A DNA stretch of 64,000 nt. It comes from Delia radicum. Lineage: Eukaryota; Arthropoda; Insecta; Diptera; Anthomyiidae. Both the position numbers and the translations under genes were made by a program. The DNA lies in contig CM037855.1 of NCBI GenBank assembly GCA_021234595.1, positions 22,631,597 to 22,695,596 on the forward strand, in the 5' to 3' direction. Below the pieces are notes generated by a model. It did no database searches and had not been told where the DNA came from. It worked only from the letters and a program-made list of their open reading frames with translations. Shown here piece by piece: positions 12,710 to 24,315 of this stretch (the stretch's first letter is position 1; the number at the start of each line of letters is the position of its first letter).

Positions 12710-12885
12710 TAGTATAGAAAAATTCTCAGATTCTAAGACAATTTTTCCCAGTATAGAAAATTTCTCATATGCTGATATATTTTTCCAATAAAAAAAATTT
12801 TTAGCTTCTAGGATATTTTTCCGCATAAAAAATTCTCAATTTGTGAGATATTTTTACTGTATAGAGAGATATTTTTCCCGTGAAT
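12710..12885. repeat. Degenerate minisatellite, block 1
   Basis: A unit of about 38-45 bp built on ATTCTCAGATTCTGAGA-ATTTTTCC-TATAGAAAA is repeated several times with much divergence. The same unit recurs at about 14050-14228 and 15539-15612. Confidence 0.6.
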
Positions 12886-14045
12886 TACGTAGGAACATAT
12901 TTTGATTTTGGACCTTAAAAATATTCTGAATTTGAGGACTTTTTCATATTTTTTGAAGGACCATTTCTGTGAGAGAAATTGCTAAATGCTCAGATTTTTA
13001 ATTCTTTTTTCCACAGAAAAATCATCACATTCTAATTAGTTTCCTATATGGACATTTTGTAGATTCTGAAAATTATTCCTCCGGCAAATTTTTAGATTTA
13101 AAACAAATTTTTCTACAAAAAATTTCTTCTTTATTCGATTCTTAGAATATTTATAAAATTTGTACTTCATAGGGTTAGTCGAAACAAAGTTTTTAGTTTG
13201 GAGTGTGAGTATTTTGAAAGTTAAATGCTGCTCTAGTGTACACTATACTACATTCTTATAGTCTTTTTGTGTAGGTATTATTTTTATTTTTGGCCAAATT
13301 GCAAAAATTCCAAAGGAGTAAAACTTTTCTTATAGCAGTTTATTTTTATTTTTTATTTTTTGCATACAGATGAAGATGGAAATAAGAAGAAAAAAGTCTT
13401 TCATATAGATAAACACCAAGCAAAGAAAATGCTAATAAATTACAGCTTTTAGCCGATTAATACTAAAAAAAAGAGCTGAGCTGAGCTAAATATACAAACA
13501 AACAGTTAAGACAGACACAGAAAAACTAACTAATATTATAAAATGTTGTTAAGAACGGCTGTTTTGGAAACAAATTTTGGAAAGTAGTGGTGGTGGTGGT
13601 ATACAAGGGGTGTCTTCGGGAAGGTAAGTAATGAATAAATGCATACTTGTGTTAAATTTAATTAAAATGTAAACAGAACAGTTTTCTAAATATGAACAAC
13701 AACAAAAAAAAAAAAAAAAGTAGACATTAGCAATATTGTGATTATAAAACTACTGCAATATTTAGTTTTTTACCATATAAAACTAAATAAATATTTATGC
13801 TTCATTTTAACTTTTTGTTAAAAGTTAAATTTTAATTTCCTTTTTGAAATGGCCTTAATATTCATTGAATATTATTTAGAAATTATTTAAAACATATTTA
13901 GGTTGTGGTGATGTTAAAAAGGATTAAAATAATTATACAAAAAGTATTTTCTTTGGTGGAAATAGATAACTTTCATCCTTTAGAATTGTCCTCCTATAAA
14001 AAAGTATATCCATTTTTATCTGTTCGTAAGAAAACTTAAAAAAAA
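12886..14045. other. Non-coding stretch, nothing recognised
   Basis: AT-rich sequence with A- and T-runs. No coding or structural signal beyond scattered minisatellite-like words. Confidence 0.35.
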
Positions 14046-14049
14046 ATCC

Positions 14050-15612
14050 TCAACTTTTTCGTATTAAAAGTTTTTATATTCTGAAATATATTTCCGTATT
14101 AAAAAATTCTTAGAAAAATCGAGAAAAATTCTCAGTTTCTGAGAAATTTTTCCGTATAGAAATATTCTCTGCTTCTGAGACATTTTTCCGTACATAAAAA
14201 ACTCTCAGCTTCTTTGACATTTTGCCATCAGAGAAACAAGCTGACTCTAAATTTTCGGCGGCGGCGCAACCGCTTTAGCTACGGCGGCGGCGTTTAGGTT
14301 AAAAAACCGGCGGCGGCTGAATTGTCGGCTTAAAATGCTGTTTTTTAACTGTTGTTATCTTGACAATTGTTAGATAAAATCTAGTGATATATCGATATAT
14401 TTTTCATCAGATCTATTTTCTTGTTGGTAATCAACAAAAAAAAAAAACATTTCCAGGCATATGCACAAGTTATTAATTATAAAGATTTAATTAAATTGGA
14501 TTGGCTAATTATTAATAAAACAAATAAAAGTTCATATATATAAAACCTCATTAAATTTTTTTAAAGAAAAAAAAACAGATTTTTTTTTTAATTGATATAA
14601 TACATTTAATGCATGTCAAAGCAACCAATGGGTTTTCAGCACTTTTCCCAAATTTAACGACAATTGGTATGAACGCTACTTTTTACAAAACAAATACTCT
14701 TACAAAGCCTTCTAGTTCCCGAAATGTAATATCGGGAAAGATTTTCAAAAAAATCTGCTAATATTCCCTTACGTTATGCATGCATCTTTCGAAGTATTTG
14801 CGGTATATGCATAACTAAGGCATCATATGAAAGGTATAAAATGCACCTTATAACTATATGCAACGTGATTTTTTTTTTCAAAAGCTTAAAGTTAATTTTT
14901 AAGATTAAAAATTTGGAAAGCTATATTTCAAAATGCGACATTTTTAAAAATGTAAAAAAAGTTTGTATGATATGTTTTCTGTACTTCTTGATATCAATTT
15001 AAGAATTATTACGAACTTTTCTACATAACTTAGGCAACAACATATAACTTTCTTAAAACTTTAAAAATGTCGCATTTTGAAATACAGCTTTCCGAACTTT
15101 TGGTTTTAAAAAATTATATTTGACACTTTAAAAATGTATTTCAAAGGTTCTTTGAATACTTTTCACATGATGCATTTGTTATGCATGTACCTCAAATACT
15201 TTAAAAGATATAAGCAATTATGTAAGGACAAACTCGCAGATTCTTTGATTTTTGTGATATATTTCAGGAACTAGAAGGGCCAGAAATCTGAAACTTTGTG
15301 AGAGTATTTGTTTTGTAAAAGGTGAAGTTCGGAACAATTTTCATTACAATCAGAGATGATGGTGCCAAAATGATTTACTTGGCGGCGCAAATAAAAATTC
15401 GGCGGCTGCTGCTTTAGCCGGCTCACATTTTAAGCAGATGCGAGCCGATTAAAACGGCGACGGCTGAAAATTGAAAAAAATCGACGGCGGCGGCGCGCTG
15501 CCATTTTGCGCCGATCGGCTTGTTTGTCTGTTTGCCATATAAAAAAAATTCTCAGATTCTGAAACATTTTACCATATAGAAAATTTCTCAAGTTCTGGGA
15601 TATTTTTCCATA
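14050..15612. repeat. Degenerate minisatellite, block 2, split by a hAT insertion
   Basis: The CTCAG-TTCTGAGA-ATTTTTCCGTATAGAAA unit runs up to 14228 and resumes at 15531 in the same phrase. The interruption is exactly the hAT-type element at 14229-15530. Confidence 0.65.
14229..15530. mobile_element. Non-autonomous hAT foldback with CGG-rich ends, 1302 bp
   Basis: Bounded by an exact 8-bp target duplication TTTGCCAT (14221-14228 and 15531-15538), the hallmark length of hAT elements. The terminal repeats match: CAGAGAAACAAGCTGA at the left, CAGACAAACAAGCCGA on the opposite strand at the right. Inside each end is a GC-rich tract dominated by CGG triplets. The interior is also a long imperfect inverted repeat: TTTTACAAAACAAATACTCT, a CTTCTAGTTCC block and ATGCATAAC occur in both arms. 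No transposase. It sits inside the minisatellite. Confidence 0.88.
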
Positions 15613-15614
15613 TC

Positions 15615-16452
15615 GTCACCTACAATGCAAAATAACTTATCATTGAAAAACCGAGATCGAACTTTTGATTGATTATGTTTTATTTTATTTATTTACATAC
15701 ATCTACAAAATTCTACACTCTATTGCACAAGTCCAAAAATAACTATTTTATAACCAAAATTCAAATAAAACACAATAAATTTGGGAAAAATGTTCTTTAT
15801 TTCTCAATGGAATCTCCTTTTATCTAGATACACTTTTCCCAGCGATATTTAATAGCTTCGATATCCTGCTTATAGTTTAGCTTCTTAAAATAGCCATAAA
15901 CCACAGAGTCCACCTCTTCATTGTTGGCAAATCTTTTACCACCCTCGCCATTTTTTGTAGTTTGGAAATAGAAAATATGTTCTATCAATAAATCAGTTCA
16001 TTGACCTCAAAGGAGTAATCCTGTGGTCGGTGAACTGAGGAAATATTACTGCACTTAAACTATATATCGTCACCTAAAATGCGAAAGGACGTAACTAACA
16101 TATTTACTTTTTTACAATATAAGCAAAAAACGTCCACAAATAGTTTAACAAAATCGTTAGTAAAACTGATAGTTTAAATCATAAAACCAAACAATTTTGT
16201 GGATAAATGTAGTTCGATGCAGTGCTTCATAATCACTCAACCCTACTTCAATATTTTACAGGGCAACCAAAAAAATGTCTGGAAACTAGAACATATAAGA
16301 TTCGAACTTTATTTATAAAACCGCTATTTTTGATCGTAGAAGTCCAAAATTTTGTGTATGCATGTAGTTTAGCCAAATGAATCATAATCATCAATAAACC
16401 CGGTTTTGGAAAATTTGTTAGTTACGCCCTTTTACATTTTAGGTGACGATAT
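15615..16452 (-). pseudogene. Mariner relic (C-terminal fragment) with TCGTCACCT-type ends
   Basis: On the minus strand, 15790-15955 reads KRFANNEEVDSVVYGYF, then KYRWEKCI, a stop, then IKGDSIEK. This is the usual C-terminus of a mariner transposase, with a nonsense codon just after RWEKCI. No catalytic region survives. TATCGTCACCTA-AATG occurs at three places: about 15615, 16066 and, inverted, 16430-16452. The rightmost pair forms a clean MITE-like unit (16066-16452) with ATCGTCACCTAAAATG ends and an inner GTAACTAAC. The layout suggests a mariner and a related MITE side by side; how they relate is inference. Confidence 0.65.
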
Positions 16453-17190
16453 GTAGATTTTGGTAGTGTTAGTGTTTTTTCCTCTTCATTTTTTTCTTGT
16501 TTGTTTTTTCTTGTTCTCGTTTTTTTCTTTAGTATTTGAATTCACATGCCAAAAATATGAATTTTATGTTAGCCAGCCAACATGCTTAAGTAACGTGACC
16601 AACTGTTCCGTTAATGGTTAAAAAAATAATTTTTTGTCTTACCTATAATCGTACATAAAAAAATTATAAAACTGTTATGCAGAATTGCTAAATAATCATA
16701 TTAAAAAAAAAAATCAAATTTTGCCCTTTTTCTGTGGCACCTATTTAAAAAAGTAATATAAAATGCACAAATTTTTATATTTTTGATTGTTATGCTGATG
16801 AGCAACTACGAAAATTTATTTCTCTGCTATAGTTCATCGATTGTATATAGTTTTTAAAAATTTGAGAGATCTGACCATGAATTTTTTAAATTTGAACACA
16901 CACGCACAACATATAAAATTTGCTGTTAGCCAGACAATATTCATAAGCAACATTTCCTCAGATGGTAAAGCGTTTGCATTTTAGTCTGAACATTTGCAAA
17001 ATTTAAAAAATTGTCAAAATTGAAAAAAAATGGCAACAATTAAAAAATATCCCCAAATATAAATAGATTTCAAATAAAAACCAAAATTTTAAAAATTGAA
17101 AATTGTAAAAAATTAAAAAGTCTACAAAATCAACAAAATTGAAAAAGAAATCGATAAAATTGAAAAAATTCGCCAAAATTTACAAACTTA

Positions 17191-18724
17191 ATTTCTAGGG
17201 TAATGATTTATCTTCTGTATAAACAAGCGACATTCCAAATAAATACTATTTTTCTTTTGCGATGCCTAGTTTTCGAGAAAAACGCGATCTAAGGTTCTAG
17301 CCAACAGAAACATTTTTTAAAAAACGCCAAGTTGAAAAAGAAATTTATAAAATTAAAAAAAAAATAACCAAAATGTACAAATTTGATTTCTTGGGCAATT
17401 AATTACACGGTGCTACAGTGTAAAAAAAAACTTGGAAAACAACCTAGCGTGGGTTATAGGTATTGTTGAGTACATTACAAATTGTGTCAAAAAATTTCAG
17501 AAACACCCTCAAATTCAGAAGTTATTCTAAAAAAACCGTTTCAAGTGATGTTCGTCAACTTATCGACCTGTTACTCAGTCAGTTTTTGTCCGATTTACAT
17601 TTTTTTAACGGGTTTGGAAAGAAAACTGATTAGGCTTTAAAATGACGTGCATTTCTTATACATTTGTAAGTTATAAGTATTGTTTTGTTAAGAATATCTA
17701 CAAAAAAAAAAAACGAAAATTATAAACTTTTTTGATTTTAGTAGCTTTTCATTGCTTATTTTAATATGAAAGCTTATAAAAATTTATACCAACGTATAAA
17801 GAAAATTTAGTTCTTAACAAAACATGGTTTTAATTTTTCAAATCGGATGAAAATTGTAAAAGTTATTCAACTTTTCATTAACACCTGTTTTTAGCATTTT
17901 CTCCCCCAGCGCAAACCATATGAATAAAAAAAAAAAAAAATTAAACAAGCGTTTTTGTAAGTCAAGTGGTTTACCAGAAGAAAAGTCTGCAATCTTAACA
18001 TTTTACTTTAGAAAAAGTTTAGTAACTTTTGCAAATAGAAACCGATTTTAACAAATAATATCTCGTTTTTTTCTATATAAAATTGTCTTTAAAATACAGT
18101 GAAAAAAGATAGGTTTTCATAAAAAAAAATTAAAATAACTCTTGTTGAATTTGAAAAATTTGGAAAAAAAAAATAAAAAAAAAGAGAAACTTTTGCTAAA
18201 CACTTACCTAATGTCTTGGAATATATATTTAATGAATACATTTCATGAAAGCCTAATTCTTTGTCTTTCCAAAACTGTTTAAAATTTTGAAATCGGTCAA
18301 AAAATGTGTGAGTTAGAGGTACTAAAGTGCTACGACCTACCCTAAAACAGTTTTTTGAAAATAACTCAAAATTTTGAGGGTGTTTCAAAATTTTTGAAAA
18401 CGGGTTTTGTATGTCCTCACCTAGGCCTACAACCCCCACTAGGTCGGTTTTCAAGTTCTGACAAAAAGTTTTTTTTGTAGCAGTGTGTTATCTTCCTAAG
18501 ATACAGTTAATGTTTTAAATAAATGCCTTTTCTCCCTGCAATGCTTAAAAGAAAACGAGATCTAACATAAAACAAATCTACAAAATTAAAAAAAATCGCC
18601 AATATTTACAAAAATGCTTTCTTGGCCAATAATTTATTTTATACAGGCGATGTTCCAACAAAATGCTATTTTCCCTTTGCTATGGTCAGTTTCGAGAAAA
18701 ACGCTATCTAAGAGTCTAGCCAAC
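17191..18724. repeat. Three tandem units, the middle one split by an insertion
   Basis: Units begin near 17191, 17370 and 18607. Each has a block like TTCT-GG-AATGATTTAT, then ATTCCAAATAAA-ACTATTTT, then TTTTCGAGAAAAACGC (the middle unit is more diverged). Two end in TCTAGCCAAC. The middle unit is broken after GGGCAATTAATTA and resumes at TTATCTTCC, giving an in-window paralogous empty site for the insertion at 17406-18487. Confidence 0.75.
17406..18487. mobile_element. Long foldback element, about 1082 bp, TTA target duplication
   Basis: The two halves are inverted copies of one another over more than 200 bp. The left end is CACGGTGCTACA and the right end, on the opposite strand, is CACACTGCTACA. 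Both arms then contain ACCTAG-G-GGGTT-TAGG, GAAACACCCTCAAA, GTTATT-T, TCAAAAAA-like runs, TTTTTGTCCGATTT (GACCGATTT in the right arm) and GGAAAGA-AA--ATTAGGCTTT. The flanks are TTA on each side. Comparison with sister tandem units shows that removing the element plus one TTA restores the expected sequence. A 3-bp TTA duplication suits PIF/Harbinger, but no transposase is present. The 121-codon minus frame lies in an arm and is probably fortuitous. Confidence 0.85.
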
Positions 18725-20243
18725 CAATTTATATAATCAATGGTAATTGGAACAAGTTTTGACAATAATTCAAATATTTTTTCTCTGGCTCTTCTAGTTT
18801 TTGAGACATGGTCGTTTCAAATTTTATTTAGACGATTTTTAAGTTTTGTGAATTATTTTTCAATTTTAGGTTTTGTTTTTATTTTTCAATTTTAGGTTTT
18901 GTTTTTATTTTTGTCAATTTTTTTAGTTTCAGCTTTTTTTTTCCAATTTTAGCAATTGTTTTTAAGATTTTGGCTATTGTTTCCAATTTTTTTTTTTTGA
19001 TGATGAATTTTATAAATTTGGTAAATTTTTTAAATTTTGCAGATTTTTTTAAATTTTCTGAAGGTGAACTAACATTTTGTGAATTTTTTTAAATGCTGGC
19101 ATTTTATTATAGCAATGTTTTTAAATTTTGAGTTGTTTTTTCCAAATTTTTTTTGGCGATTTTTCCAATATTAATTGAAGTTTTAATAGTATCTACTAAA
19201 AATTGTATCAATATTCAATTTAATTTTTAATAGCTATGATTAAAATTTTAATTGAAACTAAATCAATTAAAAAATTACAAATTATTTTAATTGATACAAC
19301 AATTTCCTTAATAGCACCGAATTAAATTAAACTTTTAATTGTATTTACAAATATTTGAATTGAAACTCGATTTTAATTTTTTCCGTTGCATTTTCGTATT
19401 CGGTGCAGCTCGTATTTACATATCATCTGAATTGTAATATTGAATCTTAACAAACTGTAATATTCTTCCTTGTTATTAATCGATTTTGTTCACCAACAAT
19501 TTCTTATATTCCTTATGTTATTTACCTCTATAAAATCCAATTAAATTTTTTAAAGGAAATTCCGAAGGAATTCTTCAAGGTGTTTTTTTGTGGTATTTAA
19601 AACTAGAAGAAAAACAGCTTTAAAAAATTGTTAAGATTACGCTAAATGCATTCCAACTAATACTTTACAATTACGCTACCAATATGCTTGAGTGTAAAAA
19701 TAAAAACGAAACAGGACAACAAAGTCATTCCAAAAAAATTAATGACATTCCTTTGGTTATCTTTAACAGCAAGCACTCCATCCAACAACCCAATACTCCT
19801 ATTACCAATTTAGTGAAAAACGCAGACAAATGATAACACAAAAAAAAACCTAGAAACGGAACAGAAACTAAAATAAATTTCATTAAATTGCGTAGAAAAT
19901 AAGTTTTCATTGGCTGTTTCACTTGCTGTCATGCTTCTCCTTTAGCTGGTTTTCTTATATCTGCAGCACTCAAAAAAGTTTGACAGTAGAATTCGACTGA
20001 AAATCATAGTTAAAACTACTGTATATTCAGTTAAAAAGACGACAAAGGTAATTACCGTTACAACAACTAAAAATTGGTAAAAAAACTACTGTATTTTTAA
20101 AAGTTATTTTTTTTTCTGAATTCTAACTGTTTTCTTCTTTCAATTACAAGAAAAATTTCTCATTCCTGCGTCCTACTTAAAAAGCAAAGTCAAAATTCCA
20201 AACGGTACTCCAGTTATGAAGTTTTTAGGAGATATGAGATATA

Positions 20244-20804
20244 TAGAATGGCCCAGTTATAATCTGCACGCATTCATAACGTTGTTACAGCGCCCCCAGT
20301 GTATGAAATTTTAAACCATTTACATATGTTGTTGACAAGACATATACCGTTATTTGACATAATTTTCAAGTCTGTCATTCGAATAGTATTTCGTACAGAC
20401 GCCATGGAACAAATAAGACGTGAAGAAATTTTGCACACTTTCTTAGAAAATCCAACATTCAGTGGTTCGAAAAACAAACACATGAATCCTCCACAATTTC
20501 GACCAATCGAAAGATATTGGGCAAATGTAAAAAATAAATTGAAGAAGAGTAATAAAGAAGCAAAAAATGAAGTTATAATGTTACAAAAATGGAACCAGAG
20601 TGCTAAAAAAGTAAATCCGAAGTAGGAGCATCAACAAACATGTCCGTTCTTTTATTCGTAACAAAGAAAATTAATTTATTTGTATGATTTTCCTTAAAGC
20701 TGAATAAATTTCCTTTAATTTGGTGTATAATTTATAAAAATGTGTCTGTTATTTACAAAGTTATAACTACTTTTGTGCGTCCAGATTATAACTGGGCCAT
20801 TCTT
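20244..20804 (+). mobile_element. Tc1/IS630-type deletion derivative, 561 bp
   Basis: The terminal inverted repeats are nearly identical over about 25 bp (AGAATGGCCCAGTTATAATC then TG-ACGC at both ends), with TA flanking each side. The frame 20299-20625 keeps only the C-terminal part of a transposase. NPPQFRPIERYW followed by a Lys-rich stretch is the motif around the last catalytic acidic residue in Tc1/IS630 transposases. The helix-turn-helix and first two Asp motifs are missing, so the element is non-autonomous. The 5' half of the frame is not recognisable as transposase. Confidence 0.8.
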
Positions 20805-21081
20805 TACAATGAAATTTTCCAATTATTACTTGCAAACTGCGAACATATCAATAATAACAAATATTAACTAAACGAGAATTTTTAGAAACTCGATATAATC
20901 ATCTATTTTTAAATAACTAACACGTGACTGTTTACTGCACAATTATTTTTTTAAAATACTAAAATAACTGCATCAAAGCAACTGTTAAACAACAAGAAGA
21001 CAAGAATGGAGCAAAATTGATTATTAATAGGTTTTTTTGAAGTTCTGCCTATTATGTAGGCTCTAGCTTTTCTAAAACTTC

Positions 21082-21128
21082 GGGTTCTGTTGAGATCTTT
21101 AGCCAGATCGAAATACTAGTATCAACCT
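21082..21128 (+). ncRNA. Type I hammerhead ribozyme, copy a (core mutated)
   Basis: Helix I GGGTT (21082-21086) / AACCT (21124-21128); core CTGTTGA instead of CTGATGA; helix II GATCT/AGATC with loop TTAGCC; GAAA; helix III TAC-TA-GTA; T then C at 21122-21123, cleavage expected after C. The A-to-T change in the CUGANGA core (position A6 in standard numbering) should weaken or abolish cleavage. Confidence 0.8.
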
Positions 21129-21467
21129 AGCTAATATGTTTGATTTGCTTTATTTTTGTAAATATACGGAGGTTGAAAGCTCGTTATAAATTGAAAATAA
21201 CATTAAAATAATCTCGATGTATATAAAAACAAAAAACTAATATAACTTTAAAAAATGTTACTTGAGCCAGAGTACACACTAAAATTTTTTTTATATAAAT
21301 AGAACATTTTTGGTCTTCAAAGTTTAGTAACGTCATGATGCTTGTTAGGAAAATACATAACCACGTGCTTGATTACTAAGAAGACAAGAATGGAGCAAAA
21401 TTGATTATTAATAGGTTTTTTGTTAAAGTTCTGCCTATTATGGAGGCTCTGGCTTTTCTAAAACTTC

Positions 21468-21514
21468 GGGTTCTGATGAGATCTTTAGCCAGATCGAAAT
21501 ACTAGTATCAACCT
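21468..21514 (+). ncRNA. Type I hammerhead ribozyme, copy b (intact core)
   Basis: Helix I GGGTT/AACCT, CTGATGA (21473-21479), helix II GATCT/AGATC with a 6-nt loop TTAGCC, GAAA (21496-21499), then ATACTAGTAT forming helix III. The cleavage dinucleotide is TC at 21508-21509. All conserved core positions are present. The 2-nt loop of helix III makes a monomer strained, but the palindrome allows a dimeric helix III, as known for Penelope-like element ribozymes. Confidence 0.88.
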
Positions 21515-21739
21515 AGCTAATATGTTTGATTTGCTTTATTTTTGTAAATATACGGAGGTTGAAAAAAAAAAAAAATATTGTATATTCTTCAGTTGTTTTT
21601 TTTTTGTAAATAACTGTCAAAATAGTTGTTTTGTATTATTTCATAGGAAAAACAACTCAATTGCAGTTAAAAACAACTACTACTGATTACTATACCAACA
21701 ACTGTCATGTAGTAACTATACAACTATTTTGAGTGTGTT

Positions 21740-22080
21740 AATATTCCAAAAAAACCAATTTTTAACCCATTTCTGTATAGTGTATACGCAGTAAGAAAAC
21801 AGGCACTTTGTACTTCCTTTACTCTTTTAATGCATCTTCTTCTTTTCACAGTTTTGGTGTTTTATTTTATTTAAACGTCGGCAAAAAACTTTATAATCTG
21901 TTAATTATTTGTCTTATGCCAAGTTAGCGAAATTTTATTGCTTCCCTTGAGTCTTGAAATTCATGGATTTCGTATTTTTCTTCTTCTTTATAAATATATA
22001 TTTTTTCTACTTCTTATACCCTACATTATCATAGAGAAGTAATAGTTGGACTTTTGAGATTGGGTTAATTTATTAATTGG
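21740..22080. other. Non-coding stretch, nothing recognised
   Basis: Ordinary AT-rich sequence without identifiable features. Confidence 0.4.
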
Positions 22081-24315
22081 TTGTTACAAAATTGAGTAGA
22101 TTTTACAATTTAACAATTTGAAAGGAGGATAATTATTGCCAAATAATTGTCTATTTAAGATTATTTAAAAAAAATTTGATTTCAATTTAAAGTTTAACTG
22201 ACTTAATTAAATTTTTAATTAAATATTTAAAAAAATTTCCAATTAAATATATAATTGTATCAATTGAAAATATAATAAAAAGTGAAAAAAAATTAAATAG
22301 AAAAAACACGATTTCTTGTATGATATTAAAAACCATATCACTAAATTTTCCACATTTTTATTTCTTTTATTTATAAATTTCATAATAAATTTTAATTGAT
22401 ATGATTGAAACTTTAATTGAAATTTTTATTACTTACTATTTAAATTTTAATTTTATGATTGAAATCTATACGTAATTAAAATTTTAATTGATATGATTAA
22501 AAAAGCTTAATTCAATTAAATTTTTAATTGTATTTACAAAAATAAAATCGAGTTTTAAAATGATTTTCAATTAAAATCAATAAGAAATAATTAAAATCAA
22601 TAAAATTATTGTCAATAAAATTTCAATTAAACTTTTGTTTGATTTCAAATTCACTTTCAATTAAAAGTTTAATATGTAATACCTATTTAATGTTTAATTG
22701 AAAATGAATTTGGTATACACAAAATTCCATGTTTTTTATAATCCCTAATGACAACAAATAAAAATAAATGCAAAAATTAAAAAAAAAAATCAGCAAAATT
22801 GAAAAAAATCTATTATTAAATTGAAAAAATTACTATAGTAAAAAATAAAAATTAAAAAAATTAAAAAAATAAAAAATTAAAAAAAACAAAATTGGAAAAA
22901 TTAAAAATGTTTTCAAGATAGGGACGTTTAAAAATTTATTAGGTGGATTTTTTTATTCAAATATTAACGATTTTTACATGTCGAAATTTTTTTTCCAATT
23001 TTAGAGATTTTTTTTTAAATTTAGGGATTTTATTTTTTAGTTTTATCAATTTTTTTCTAGTTTTGGAGGTTTTTTCTAATTTTGTGGTATTGTTAAATTA
23101 TGAGGATTTTGAGATGTTTTCTGGCAATTTTTTTTAATCTGGGAATTTTTTAAATTTCTTCGATTTTTTTATTTAATATTTAGATTTTTTTGCGATTTTT
23201 TTTTCAATTTTAACAATTTGGTTCAATTTTACTATTTTCACCATCATAGTGATACATATTCTCACTTTCATCATTAACCTGGGCTTTTGAACCTTATTAT
23301 CTCCCAAATATTGCAAATTCATACATTTTTTATTTTCCGAATCGTCCAACCAAATAATTATTTAAAAATCAGAAACTAAAATTAGACAAATTATTAACAC
23401 ACGGGAAATAAAGACATGATTGGTAGTGTCCAACCGAACAGTTCGGCCTAAAAACTATATTTGGTCAATTTTTTGGTATATAGAGGCAATGAGGATACAT
23501 TTTGGTATTTTAAACATGTCTGTTAAGCCGATTTAGTTCAATTTTGTGTTTTAAATTAAAGGAAAAAGCCAAAGTTTAGCTAAAAAGTTAAAAGTTCGAC
23601 CGCCAAACTATTTTCGATTTGGCCGAACTTTCGGAGGCCGAACTTAACTACGGACTTTTCTTCAACGTGACACTCAAAATCGTATTTAATCAGACCAATA
23701 AACATTTTTCCATTAGCCAAATTTGTCCTTAATGCTTTAAAATACCGAATACCGACCAAATGCATTTTCTGGCCGAACTGTTCGGTCGGACTCTAATGAT
23801 TGGTGAAAGCGACAATAGAAATTCGCTACCCATTGTTTTTTTTAATTTTTGGTGATTTTTTCCATTTTGATTACGTTTTTATTTTTAATTTTGGCGGTTT
23901 TTTTTTAAATTATTAGCGATGTTGTAGTTTTTTTTTTTTCCAATTTTTGCGATTTTTTCAAACTTTGACAATTTTTTTCTACAAATTTTGATAATTTTTT
24001 CCGATTTTGACTTTTTTCAGTTTTTTTTTTGGCGATTTTCGGCAATTTTTTTTAAATTTTAGTGAATTTTTTTAAATTTTTCGATTTTTTTCTAATTTTT
24101 TGCAATTTGAATTAAAGTTTTAATAGTATCTACTAAAACTTTTTTTTTAACATCAAAAAAAAAAATTAAGAGATATGAATTAAACCTTAATGGAAACAAA
24201 TCAGTTACAGAGTTAGAAATTATTTTAATTGATACTAAAATTTCCTTAATAGGTCCGAATCAATGAAACTTGTAATTTAATTAACAAATATTTAAACTGA
24301 AACTCGATTTGAGTT
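22081..24315. repeat. AT-rich TTTAATTGA element(s), large copy
   Basis: Left-arm words TTTTGTTTGATTTCAAATTC, TTTCAATTAAAAGTTTAAT and TGGTATACACAAAATTCCATG (22620-22740) are followed by an A-rich tract (22750-22910), a T-rich tract (22945-23220 and 23820-24110) and the right arm (24110-24310). The T-rich half contains the hAT insertion at 23424-23795. The 64-codon Phe-rich frame at 22943 is low-complexity and not a gene. Confidence 0.6.
23424..23795. mobile_element. Non-autonomous hAT element, 372 bp
   Basis: Exact 8-bp target duplication ATGATTGG at 23416-23423 and 23796-23803. Terminal repeats: TAGTGTCCAACCGAACAG at the left and TAGAGTCCGACCGAACAG on the opposite strand at the right, both continuing TTCGGCC. 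Further CCGAAC/GTTCGGCC words occur inside. No transposase; the 61-codon minus frame is fortuitous. Confidence 0.9.

Larger units (their letters stand above)
16960..19395. repeat. AT-rich TTTAATTGA element, copy with insertions
   Basis: An A-rich left half of AAAATTGAAAAAAAT-type words (16985-17180) faces a T-rich right half (18830-19150). It ends with the family right arm: AGTTTTAATAGTATCTACTA, ATTTTAATTGATACAAC, TTTCCTTAATAG-ACCGAATT and CTCGATTTTAATTTTTTC. The same arm recurs at 24.1, 48.8 and 49.6 kb. The middle holds a tandem triplication, itself interrupted by a foldback. Confidence 0.6.
20990..21575 (+). mobile_element. Hammerhead-bearing tandem retroelement, cluster 1
   Basis: Two head-to-tail units, the first 5'-incomplete. 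They share AAGAAGACAAGAATGGAGCA, TTCTGCCTATTATG, GGCT-TAGCTTTTCTAAAACTTC, the ribozyme and a tail ACGGAGGTTGAAAG. The ribozymes at 21082 and 21468 are 386 bp apart. The second unit ends GGAGGTTG followed by an A-run (21560-21574), suggesting retroposition. A TATATAAATAGAACA box lies in the inter-ribozyme segment. No protein is encoded. The organisation fits a Penelope-like pLTR pair or a small retrozyme. Confidence 0.75.
19967..21735. mobile_element. Composite: CACTCAAAA-ended MITE with two inserted elements
   Basis: The left end, CACTCAAAAAAGTTTGACAG, and the right end (opposite strand), CACTCAAAATAGTTGTATAG, are inverted. The right arm matches the MITE at 7199-7396. Between them sit the Tc1/IS630-type derivative (20244-20804) and a hammerhead-bearing tandem (about 20990-21575). 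The nested reading is inference from arm homology; no target duplication was resolved. Confidence 0.5.

Noticed and set aside
18089..18454. 121-codon minus-strand open frame inside the long foldback
   Set aside because: It lies in one arm; the mirrored arm has no equivalent frame, and there is no family motif.
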